From Endothia cerciana (Eukaryota; Ascomycota; Sordariomycetes; Diaporthales; Cryphonectriaceae), in contig JALRMH010000035.1 in NCBI GenBank assembly GCA_026119935.1, forward strand, positions 124,001 through 188,000: 64,000 bases of DNA. Direction: 5' to 3'. The position numbers were made by a program, and so were the translations under genes. The notes under the pieces are model-generated. The model made no database searches. It saw only the letters and a program-made list of their open reading frames with translations, and was not told where the DNA came from. Positions 48,007 through 56,894 of this stretch are shown in pieces. Within the stretch, counting starts at the first letter, position 1, and each line of letters opens with the position of its first letter.

Positions 48007-49591
48007 TTAAACGGCAAATGTTGCCAGATTAGGGTCCAGTGCTATCAATTGTCGTTCCTTGGCCGAACTCTCCAGAGCCGTGCTGGAGTCGTTTGAAAGT
48101 CGGCCAACAGTTCCGGAGACGCCAAAAGGATGAGGTTGTGGTACGGATTTCAGCATATTCAGCGGAGAATCGAGTTCAGGCGACTCTACGATGAACATGC
48201 TATCGTATTGTGGACAGAGTGGGTTGCCAACGAGGCTGACTAGGGACATCCATGCATATGGAGCAACAGTAAGGCCATAGGCGGCAAATCCGAACCGTCT
48301 TATCTGGTCGCCACGAGAATCATACAGTGTGGTAGTGGCGTACAAGAGCTGCGTAATCGATGCAATGGCCTTGATAAAGCTGTAGGAACACGGAATTGAA
48401 ACCGTAGGGTTGCTTCGACGACAGAAACGTGGCTGAAGCCGTTTTATTCCTCTCTGGCGGATGTGTGTTCCGCGCGAATCTGTAGGGTCGTCGTCGTCAA
48501 ATGTGGCAGATCCAGGGACAACCACAAGCTCGTAACCTTCCGGAAGCCGGCAATAACCATGGACCTTGACAGCCAGGAAATTGAGCGGTTCTGATCCATA
48601 TGTCAGCAAGTGTCAAGTATTATCAATCCACGTTTGTCTTCGGAGTTTCCTTCGTACCTTTTCTTCCCTGTAATCCCAAGGGCGTGTTGCTCGACCGCTC
48701 ATTGTCTGGGAGAGGTCTAGCTCCCTCTGGGTCATTATTACTTCCTCCTTGGTGCACGTTTCCGACCGTCTGATTTTCAAAGCTAGGTGCGGTGAGCTCC
48801 GTAACCGTCAGGTGGTCTGCAGCATCTTGGTTCTCCAAAATATCCAACTGGATGTCTTGATGGCCTGACGTGTGAGTCATAAACACCATCAATCTATGTA
48901 TGTATTCGGGATTTCCATCAAGTCTTTCTTACCTTGCAACCCCAAGAGTGTGTTGCTCCCCCCTTCACCGCTCGAGACAGGCCTGGATCCCTCGGGAGTA
49001 CCGTTAATTTCTCTCTCGTGTACATCCCTGGCCGGCGGGTTCTCAAAGCCAGGTGTTGCGAGCCCCGTGACCGTCGCCTGGTCAGTAATGTTCCGGGCGT
49101 TTGCGTTCTCCGAGTCACCAGACGGGATGCCTTGATGGTCATGCGTGTTGTCCGTGTCTCCTTCCTGGCCTCGTGTCCGGACGACTGCGCACAAAGCTCC
49201 AGCGCAAGCCGCAGTCCGCAGGTCACTTTTAGTAAACATGGCTCCGCTGCATATGGCCATCACGCCACGGGCCATGCCGCTACCCGGCATGAAGAGGGCC
49301 CATCAAGGCATTAAACAGGGTCGCACCTATACTTTGGCCAGGGCTGCTGATGATAGTCGCCGCATGAGCCAAATAGTTGGCGGCGTAAAATTGTAAAATT
49401 TCGGCCCATGTCGATTTCCTACATAGAAGAGTGCGATTCCCCTGTTGCACGCAGCCTGTTATGTTGAAAGGACATTGTGTTGCGGCGTCACTGGTGCTTA
49501 TTGTCTCGTTGCTGCTCTGGCTGCTTGCGAAGGAGGCAAGAATGGCGAGAGCGAAGAGCACTGTTGCTAGTCGATTGATGAAACAGGCCAT
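48007..49591 (-). pseudogene. fungal multi-pass membrane protein gene with tandem exon duplication and apparent frameshift
   Basis: Model: 49591-48933, 48864-48658 and 48590-48007, with 68- and 67-base introns, both phase 1. The start MACFINRLATVLFALAILAS is a signal peptide. The block TWAEILQFYAANYLAHAATI and later DLRTAACAGALCAVVRT plus LYDSRGDQIRRFGFAAYGLT are features of a fungal-specific membrane family I know only as uncharacterised. Between LMGPLHAG and SGMARGVMAICSGAM the frame must shift by one base (GGG where GG would keep it, near 49286). A 37-base pseudo-intron or a 70-base intron would also restore frame, so a break is likely but not certain. The linker unit SFENQTVGN...NTPLGLQG is present twice together with its intron. 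After the stop at 48007 another frame continues with a membrane-like VAVIFCSVPAVGGYIVVY (47820-48017), suggesting further decay or a missed exon. Confidence 0.6.
48620..49160 (-). repeat. tandem duplication of an exon plus intron (two copies of about 270 bp)
   Basis: Copy 1 covers about 49150-48890 and copy 2 about 48880-48620. Matching landmarks are 275 bases apart at one end (gatgccttgatgg at 49126, gatgtcttgatgg at 48851) and 266 at the other (LGLQG codons). Similarity continues through the exon (ATPGFENPP... versus APSFENQTV..., then PEG(S/A)RP and NT(L/P)LGLQG) and into the intron. The copies are diverged but clearly homologous. Confidence 0.8.
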
Positions 49592-49793
49592 GATTGTTAG
49601 ATGCGTGCTGTTGAGGATATCAATTTGACCCTGACAGCGTATAGACACGGATGAATTAAAGGAAGGAGGTGAGTTGAGAATGGAAGAATGGAACAAGAAA
49701 AACAGATGCCGAAGAATAAGAGCGTTCAGCTCTCCCCTGCCCCCTTTCCACCCTTGGTGGTATGTGTACATACATGAAATATGGCGCATATAG

Positions 49794-49862
49794 CTCAGGG
49801 TTGGTACAAAAAGTTCATAGTGGGTACAAAAGTCTATAGGGGATACAAAAAGTTCATGGCCA
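49794..49862. repeat. three short imperfect repeats
   Basis: 'ggtacaaaaagttcatag', 'gggtacaaaagtctatag' and 'ggatacaaaaagttcatgg' follow one another with 2-4 base spacing. The function is unknown. They sit next to the transposon-remnant stretch. Confidence 0.6.
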
Positions 49863-50102
49863 GTTCATAGCTAAATATAGAAACAATCTGTATTGTTTAT
49901 TTACTTTGAATAAATAGAGATATGGAATCAGAGCTGGGACGCCTGTAGCCACACGACGACACCACGCAAAGGTAGCAGAGGGCTCTGACAACCCTAGCAT
50001 GCCAGTGTAGGAAAGAAGCAACAGAAACAAGGGCCACGAGGGCCCGAGGGCAAAACCGGCGATGCGTCGCACCTGATCAAGAGAAGGAGAAAAGGACGGC
50101 AT
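49854..50102 (-). CDS. small hypothetical ORF with one hydrophobic segment
   Basis: 82 codons from ATG 50102. The N-terminus contains a possible signal anchor (PSWPLFLLLLSYTGMLGL). A GTGCGA site after the tenth codon could instead be a donor. There is no family match that I recognise and the surroundings contain remnants, so this may be chance. Confidence 0.2.
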   Translation of the reverse strand: MPSFSPSLDQVRRIAGFALGPSWPLFLLLLSYTGMLGLSEPSATFAWCRRVATGVPALIPYLYLFKVNKQYRLFLYLAMNWP

Positions 50103-50431
50103 GCCTTGTTTTTCTGTCTAAGTCAAGGTTCGGCCTCGAGACTCGACCTTTTATAGAGGGAATTGGGGGGGGGGGGGGTGGTCATCAAGGCCAGACCCAC
50201 TCACACCCTGCCAGACTACGGCACCACCTACCACGACAACAGTAGCCCACTCGTAATCACCAGGCTAAACAATATAGGCCCTGCCACAGCCATCCGACGT
50301 AGTAACCACCATTCCAGCAAGAATCATACCCATCATAAACCTAGTTTCATCGGGATTATAGGTACCTTCACCCTATATACAGTACTTGGGCTTCATACTC
50401 TGCACTAGCTTAAACTATGGGCTATAGACAG

Positions 50432-50878
50432 CTAGATCTTCGTATTGGGCTTGCTAGTAGACTTTGGTATATACCTAATATATACACAGCTCTGAGCAGT
50501 GCTTAACAAATCACTGAGGCTAGCACTAGCCAATGGAAGCACTATATGTACTGCAGCCATTGCAGCTACTGCTTGCACTGCATATACTATGTGCACGCAG
50601 TAGTTGGGAGGCCATTTCTTCCACACTACGTAACCCAGGCGGAAAGATCGTGCAGTTAGCTCTAGTATGTACTAGACAATAGAGTCCTCTCCTATTGATG
50701 TAAGGAACTTCGAATCCGCTGGATCACCGCGTTGTGCAGGCCGGCCACTAAGACGATCGTGAAGGGTAGCGTATTTGACGTTATAGATCTTGGCTGCAGC
50801 TCGAATGCTCAGTTTTGCGCCGCTCTGAATAGTCCCAATAGCCATAATTAGCCTGGCCTCGTACGAATGCTCGGCCAT
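50432..50878 (-). pseudogene. Fot1/Pogo-class transposase remnant (N-terminal psq/CENP-B HTH)
   Basis: The ATG at 50878 opens a reading with the helix-turn-helix typical of fungal Pogo/Fot1 transposases (ARLIMAIGTIQSGAKLSIRA, AAKIYNVKYATLHDRLSGRP). The frame stops at a TAG at 50672-50674, just where homologues usually have a Gln codon; a CAG to TAG change fits C-to-T decay. The same frame then continues (YILELTARSFRLGYV) and jumps to WKKWPPNY, as if an internal piece is missing. Unrelated low-complexity sequence follows. No DDE catalytic part is present, so it is immobile on its own. Confidence 0.7.
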
Positions 50879-50965
50879 AGTAGAATGTGGTTGGAATGTT
50901 GTGTTTGAGGCATGACGTGACGGCTTTTGGTAAGGACAGTTTACAAGGGGGCTGAGAATGCTCAT

Positions 50966-51943
50966 AGTAATATCTTGTCAGCTATGATAAGATGACAATT
51001 TCAGGAATATTGTGGTTACGTCAATGTCAAAGAGCTCTCGCCTACCATGTTTCCCAGGACGGAGGAGTGTTTCCTCCTTGGCCTCAGCAGTATGGGGTGA
51101 ATATGGGGCCTGGGAAATGGACACTATGGAATTACCGGAGCTATACCGATATAGCTGGAAAGTATCGACCGTGCTGATATCTTCGGAGCTGCTCCAGACG
51201 GCCTCCAAGTATTTGACACTCCTAAAAATGATGACTATGCAGCTGCAACCGTGCTGTACCCAACCTGAAGTGCAGACACAACTTGCACTGCGCCAAAACT
51301 GAGCCGTGCAGGAGGTCGTCTACCGTCCTCCCGGGGGGGGGGGGGTAAGCTGTCACCCCAACTTGTCGAAGGGCGATAAGGTCAACCAAGTCTGCCAGTC
51401 TTACCGTATGTAGAGACATATCCATTCAATGCCCGCCGTGTCTTCCAGAGATAGACAGCTGTGTTTCCCAGTTCGAGGCGCCAGGGGTGGGTTGGAAGGA
51501 AGTCCACGGCGCCGGCTAGCGGGCCCCGTCGATCACGTTAGATCCGCGGAGCTTCCGGTGCCATCGCTGGCGTCCGCGTTGTACCGGGCATTCCGCCGGT
51601 ACCCACCCCGGATGTTCGGTGTGCCCGTCCGTTGTGTTTTCCTCACAGTCTGTTCAGGTTGATCTAACGAGGCGGCCCACGTTGGACCGGAGCCCGTGAG
51701 GAAAATGATGCCCGAGGCCGACATATGAGTCTGTTCGCGATGTCAGCGCAGCGCTTTGTGCCGCAGGCCGGCAGGCCTCATAAAGATGCATGTTCCCCGC
51801 TGTCCAGGCTGGCTTTTCTTTACGGCATCAGACAACTCTACGAAGCCACAATACTACGGGGACTTCAAGACCAGGAGCAACCACCATAGGATCATCTTCC
51901 TTGCTTCAACAACCATTCTCGAACACAACCTGCCTAGACCACC
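50966..51943. other. intergenic between transposon remnant and small gene
   Basis: Anonymous, lower-GC sequence to about 51330, a 13-base G run at 51333-51345, then GC-rich DNA with inverted-repeat pairs at 51536-51705 upstream of the small gene at 51944. Confidence 0.45.
51536..51705. repeat. interleaved inverted-repeat pairs
   Basis: Perfect 9-base pair CGTTAGATC (51536-51544) / GATCTAACG (51661-51669), perfect 10-base pair TTTTCCTCAC (51637-51646) / GTGAGGAAAA (51696-51705), and a small hairpin TACCGG (51582-51587) / CCGGTA (51596-51601). The first two pairs interleave rather than nest. Confidence 0.5.
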
Positions 51944-52360
51944 ATGGCTGCTGAGACTCCCATCTACGCGGTCGTCATCGGCATCCACCGGGTCACGGCC
52001 GAGAAGACAGACGAACTCTTCGCCGGGACCCCGTATAAGATGGCCGCCATCCTGGACCTGACAGAGTCGCCGGAGGCCCTCCAGTACTCGCCGCGGAACC
52101 TCGCCGTCGTCCTCAACGCCCTACACCCCCGGCCACGTATTCTGATGACCGGCACCGCGATCCCAGACGACATGCTCCCGGCAATCGAGACGGTGTGGGA
52201 CGAATATGTAAAGCGCTGGGACGTGGATGGCCTGTGGTTGGCCATGAGCAGGACGCATCCCAGCCCGGGGGCGCCACCGCCGCCCGGTGCGCTGGAACAC
52301 GCAATGGGGACCCTGGACAAGAGATTTTGGGAAGCGAATAGCGGCGAGACGGGAATCTAG
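51944..52360 (+). CDS. small hypothetical soluble protein (138 aa)
   Basis: The ATG at 51944 sits in a strong fungal context (ACCATGG). The protein is compact with even hydrophobic spacing and no signal peptide or membrane segment: a beta-like start (IYAVVIGIHRV), the segment YKMAAILDLTESPEALQYSP, a central LNALHPRPRILMTGTAIP, and an alpha-helical part ending in a Pro-rich loop. The good codon pattern across 138 codons, and competing frames that are poor, support a real gene. Family not recognised. It stands alone, between a transposon remnant and a membrane-protein gene. Confidence 0.6.
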   Translation: MAAETPIYAVVIGIHRVTAEKTDELFAGTPYKMAAILDLTESPEALQYSPRNLAVVLNALHPRPRILMTGTAIPDDMLPAIETVWDEYVKRWDVDGLWLAMSRTHPSPGAPPPPGALEHAMGTLDKRFWEANSGETGI

Positions 52361-52698
52361 AGTGGCGAGAGTCACCCGGTCAGGGCAGTCTTGCTGGGGT
52401 GATGGTAGGGGTTGTGGTGCGAGGAGACGCTGAACGGGAACCGGAATACCGGCGACAGGTCTGAGTACAAATCAAGGCCATATCCTTTGACTGACAAATC
52501 AATTGCCGTCTAATTAACGCATGATTTGGGAAAATTTAACATCACACCTTGGTATCAAGTATCGTCGCCCAACTCCTAACCCCACCCAATAATTCGCTGT
52601 GCTTATCCTAGCCCTCGGAGCAGGAACTTGTATCGGGGCCTGGAAGTCCCTACCCGCGCTCTCCGATGCTCCTTCGTCCTCTTGGCCCTCCCCCTTCT
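52361..52698. other. intergenic between convergent genes
   Basis: Short gap between the 3' ends of the genes at 51944-52360 and 52699-53415; nothing recognised. Confidence 0.5.
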
Positions 52699-53415
52699 TC
52701 AATAGCCACTGTTTCTGGGAGTCGTAGGATGGGTCTTCGCGCGTGTAAGCTCCGTCGGTAGGCTCATGTGTCTCGGCCGGTATTGCTCGCCGCCGTCCCT
52801 GAACAATGGGTGCGCCAGCAGCGGCGGCGTCTTAAGCCTGACGCTCGGCGGGCGCTGGGGCCCGCCATCGTCCTCTCCTCCCCCCGAGGCTGGCCCACTG
52901 CTCCTCTGGGACCGTGACTCCCTGCCGTGGAGGAGCCGCCACGTCTGCTCCACGCTCGCCTCCGCGAGGGCCCAGTCCGCGACCGCCTTGTCCGCCGGCT
53001 CCGTGTCCTGTCCGCCCACTTTCTCGGCGCTCCCGCTGCTGCCGTGCCGGATGTGCGAGCGCGACCAGGTTGCCGGCGGGTCGTCCTCGCCCGCCGCGCC
53101 GACCTGGTGGTCCGACTCCCGGCTCTGCTGGGACTTCCGTATCATGTTGCTCCGCTGCAGCTCCTCCTCGAACAGCAGGCGCGAGCGGGTGAGCTGGCCT
53201 CTTCTCTCGTACTCCTCCCACGTGAGGCTCGAGTCGAGCAGGCACGCCTCCCGGAATTTCTTTCGCAGCTGTCGCCGCCGTTGGAGTATGCGCAGGGCGC
53301 CCGCGGTCACGGTGATGATGATCGCCGCCATTACGGAGACGCAGACGATCAAGAGGAGCCTGACGTTGGCGCTGGGACCACCCAGGTCCCTCTTTGAAGA
53401 GTGCCGGTTGATCAT
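52699..53415 (-). CDS. single-pass membrane protein with basic, Ser-rich tail (hypothetical, 238 aa)
   Basis: The ATG at 53415 gives a short extracytosolic N-terminus, one membrane helix (LLLIVCVSVMAAIIITVTAG, about residues 20-40), a strongly basic stop-transfer stretch (RRRQLRKKFR) and a long charged tail with a predicted helical EEYERRGQLTRSRLLFEEEL segment. There is no signal peptide or known domain. The shape is common among small uncharacterised fungal membrane proteins. A (GT)n repeat of about 45 bases lies just upstream and may be in the promoter or leader. Confidence 0.6.
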   Translation of the reverse strand: MINRHSSKRDLGGPSANVRLLLIVCVSVMAAIIITVTAGALRILQRRRQLRKKFREACLLDSSLTWEEYERRGQLTRSRLLFEEELQRSNMIRKSQQSRESDHQVGAAGEDDPPATWSRSHIRHGSSGSAEKVGGQDTEPADKAVADWALAEASVEQTWRLLHGRESRSQRSSGPASGGGEDDGGPQRPPSVRLKTPPLLAHPLFRDGGEQYRPRHMSLPTELTRAKTHPTTPRNSGY

Positions 53416-53456
53416 GATTATTTTTATTTTTATTCCTTGTATGATGCGATCGAGGT

Positions 53457-53458
53457 GT

Positions 53459-53502
<44 letters not shown>
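53457..53502. repeat. (GT)n microsatellite
   Basis: About 20 GT units with one interruption near the start, 40-90 bases upstream of the minus-strand gene start at 53415. Confidence 0.85.
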
Positions 53503-53505
<3 letters not shown>

Positions 53506-53529
53506 AACAGCACAGGTCTTTCATGATCT

Positions 53530-55296
53530 ACAGTAGGATCATGGGAAACCCAGGACAGAGACGGAGCTGGAGGGGAGCATGACAGCGTGGTAGGTGAAAT
53601 AAGCGGCCGTGCAAGCCAGCGAGAGCAGCATCAAGGCGGGCCCCTCCAACCCCCCCCCCCCCCCTCGGGGAGGATGTGTAACCCAAGATAATAAACACGA
53701 GGTTTCTCATTCGACATGGCTTCTTGGAGTGCCCAATTAGCCTGACCAAAAACCTGTCAGCTTGCGACTGGTGGGCTGCTGGGGATGCGGCTCACTGCAC
53801 TCCTACTCTATGAAAGACGCGGCTCACCACATGAGAGAGTCACCGTGTCCCCCTCTCCTGCATATGCAAGATGTTTGATGCGAGGTCCCTTGACCTCTGA
53901 GGCGAGAAGAAGAAGAAGAAGCCCCGGGGGAAACTAATGAATAGAGGTTGGAAGAAGAGAGCCCTGCCACATCACTATATGCGGTGCACGGCCGGGTGCC
54001 TCGGGGGCTGGCCCGCCCGCGTTGCAGTCCTGCATGACGGCGTGGATGTGCAGCTCAGGCACCAGGGGCTGGCCGACCAATGTGTATTAAGCAGTTGAAT
54101 AATTGGTGGTGACGCGGGACCATTTGACTCGCAACACGAGGGCCTCTGCAGCGCTGGAGCCATCCGTGGTACCACCCCCAGCAGCAAGTGGTCGGAGGAA
54201 AAAGCAAATCAGAGAACCGCGGCCCTGTCAAGTGCTCATCGGGCGGGGCGAGCCACGTCGTGAAATGACGCCTAGACCGTGCGTCTTTCGACGTTAGTTT
54301 TGACGGCCTCGGCTCGTCGTTTGTCGTCTGATAAGCGAGTTGTTGTCCTGGTGAATCATGAATGCATCGTCCCGGGTTATGTTCATCTGGCGGTCACGCG
54401 CCACCTCTCCCCACCCCAAAAAAACGCCGGACGCCCTGGTTAGAGAAGAAGGCCAGCAGTTCTAGACTCCTGGTATGTTCGCGAGCGGACTGAGACAGCA
54501 TGAGTGCCTGTGTTGTAACATCAAGCTAACCGAGCAGGTCCAGCATCAACAGCTCCGCCCCGCAAACAAAAGCTTCTCACGCTTCAGAGGGCCTTGAGCT
54601 CTGGAGCGTACCGCCCGTGGTAGAAAGTCGACTTCACCCACACTTCTCATGCCCCGCGCATTTGGGTTGCCTTTCTGAGGGAAATAGTCAAGGAAGGGGA
54701 GGGGTTAGGGGAGAGCCTCGAGTGGGTGGCAACCGAAACATCTCTACAAGCAGTCTGGTTGGTGAAGCTGCTGGCTTCCAAGGTTGCAATACTTAGTCAG
54801 TCGGCGCCCACCGTCCCCCCCCCCCCGACCCCGTCCCCCTTGCCCCATGGGCCGTGTGGCTTGCATACTATAGCGACAGGGCAGCAGGGCAGCAGGGCAA
54901 ACGTGCCCACTGGGTGGCTGGTCCTCGAGCTCTACACTCTCATTCCATCGGCGGGGTCCTCCGTCGAGACATTGTGCCACTCACTGTCTGGAATCAAGCT
55001 TCCGATCTCGTCGGCGACCTTGGTACGGTGATACCCGCCTCAGAGTGGACTCCGAACCAGCAGACGCGGTCCTTGCCGTAACAGTCCAGGCATACCGGGC
55101 ATGGTCCGGATCTGTGAGCTCATGGAGCCACGGAGTTGACTCCACCGTGAGCGCCCTCGTCACAACGTGAAGTTATTGGCGCCCCTATATCTCGACGTAC
55201 TTGGTGCGAACGGTTCACTGCCTCGGTCTGAAGGGTCCATAACAGTCGGCCCAGTTCTCTGCAGCAATCCCCGGGTCGTCCTTCTCCAGCGACGGT
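53530..55296. other. gene-free stretch
   Basis: No convincing gene. C runs occur at 53650-53664 and 54815-54826, an AAG triplet run at about 53907-53921, and a triplicated 'gggcagca' at 54879-54898. Confidence 0.45.
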
Positions 55297-56057
55297 TTGT
55301 ATCGGGGCCGTGCGATGGACAAGGGTGCAAAAAAAAACCAACCAAAAAAAAGGATACGGTGGACGATATCGGAGGATGGTACAGATGATCGGAAAGTCTT
55401 CAAGAGGCGTTGCTTAGCCGCCCTAAGAATCTGTGGTCTACCTGAATCCCAGCCCACTCGCACTCCGGTATCTGTCCCGGACGCATGACCAAAACGCAGC
55501 AGCAGCTGCTTCGGGAACCAGAGCAGATCGCGCCGTCTTAGCAGAACAAGCCCACGCCTCCGAATCTCAAGCGCCCAGGGACTGACGATCTGGAGGGCCC
55601 CACCCAGTCGAATAGGTCTGCCCAGGGGCCTTCCTCTCAAGCTAGCCAACTGTCTATAGATGGCAGTATTCCCAACTTCTCAACCAGTCTCACCGAAGCC
55701 CAACTCGAAAGAGTCTGACTCGTGAACAGAAGCAGGCCTGGGAGCGAAGGAAGCAGGCTCAGAAGCAGATGCAGGAGGCTTCTACTCGCTACAAGGACAT
55801 CGTCAATGAGGAGATGCGTGCCTATGATCACTCAAAGGCGCAACTGCCGGACATTCCCCCACACATGCTGGATAATTACAAGGCGCTGCTTTCAAAGTTG
55901 TTGGGTGCTTTGTGAAGACATCGAACCAAATATTATCGTCACGTGGTTTGCAATGAGTGGCGATGAGAACCGATTGAGAACATTCCTCAAGATGGTGAAC
56001 CCGCATTTGATTAAGATCACAAGATCCAAGTCCCTTGTGCTAACTCCACGGAAATAG
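55297..56057 (+). pseudogene. broken coding remnant, family unknown
   Basis: Plus-strand pieces read well but are interrupted. The first contains WTISEDGTDDRKVFKRRCLA and ends at a TGA at 55486. A second frame opens with ATG at 55485, meets a TAG soon after (Gln-like position), then reads QNKPTPPNLKRPGTDDLEGP and SIDGSIPNFSTSLTEAQLER before a TGA. A third frame then takes over with a clear helical segment (LTREQKQAWERRKQAQKQMQ, followed by NEEMRAYDHSKAQLPDIPPH) up to a TGA near 55913. Two stops and one or two frame changes in about 600 bases indicate a decayed gene or repeat-family copy. The stops are of types that C-to-T mutation creates. Confidence 0.55.
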
Positions 56058-56894
56058 CTAGTGCAGGTGATAAGCTAATTTAAGGACGTCGACAAGTTGC
56101 AGGTCATGGATGCCAAATTCTCGTTATCGCCCCCAGAACTCGTGCACGCCGAGAACTTCCTTCTCACAATTGTTCCCAACCAAGCAACTTGTTCGGGTGT
56201 TGAAAAGGGTGTAGGAAGCTTGATCCTCTTCAGCTATTGAACTACTCAAGGAAGCAATTTATTTATGTGCAACTATCGTAGGGTTTCTGGTCAGGGGCTT
56301 TGCAAGCCAGGCTTGTTGATATGTCGGTCAAATGAAGCCACTGTGACCTGGTCCTGGCTGCAGTGGGCCTCCTAACCAACACCCAAGGGCCCATTGCAAA
56401 ACCCGAACAGCTCTTTGAGCCGCCAATGTGAGGACCAAAGCTCCTCACATTACAGCTGCCCATCCTGCACGCCTGTGTGAGGTTCACAGTCTTGAATTGA
56501 ATGGACCAGAAATGCTACCAGCAGATTTCACAATCCAGGCTGGTGCAAACAAGCTGTCAGGGCCAGTTGGGCAAGGTCTAGTAGAGAGTGACAGCCCAAA
56601 AGGCAGTCAGACAAATCAGGCCAGCATCAGAATTGATATGAAATTGCTGCCATGTGGATTGGAAGCTGAGGGTGTATAGGTCTTTTGAGGACTATGTAGC
56701 AAAGGCGTGTCTAGCAGAACACATACATAATAGAGGAGGACCCGAGATGCAAGAATATAACGCATGGCGACTTGACCTGAACGCGTGAAGTTGAGAGGAT
56801 CGAGCGCTGGAAACCATACAAACAAGTAGTACAATAGGAAGGGCTTGTATGTGTGATAAATATGGCCTAGCAATAGTAGTAAGCTTCCATTAAT
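56058..56894. other. intergenic, downstream of WSC gene
   Basis: Short frames on both strands have no recognisable content. The sequence may be further remnant material of the pseudogene to the left. Confidence 0.4.
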
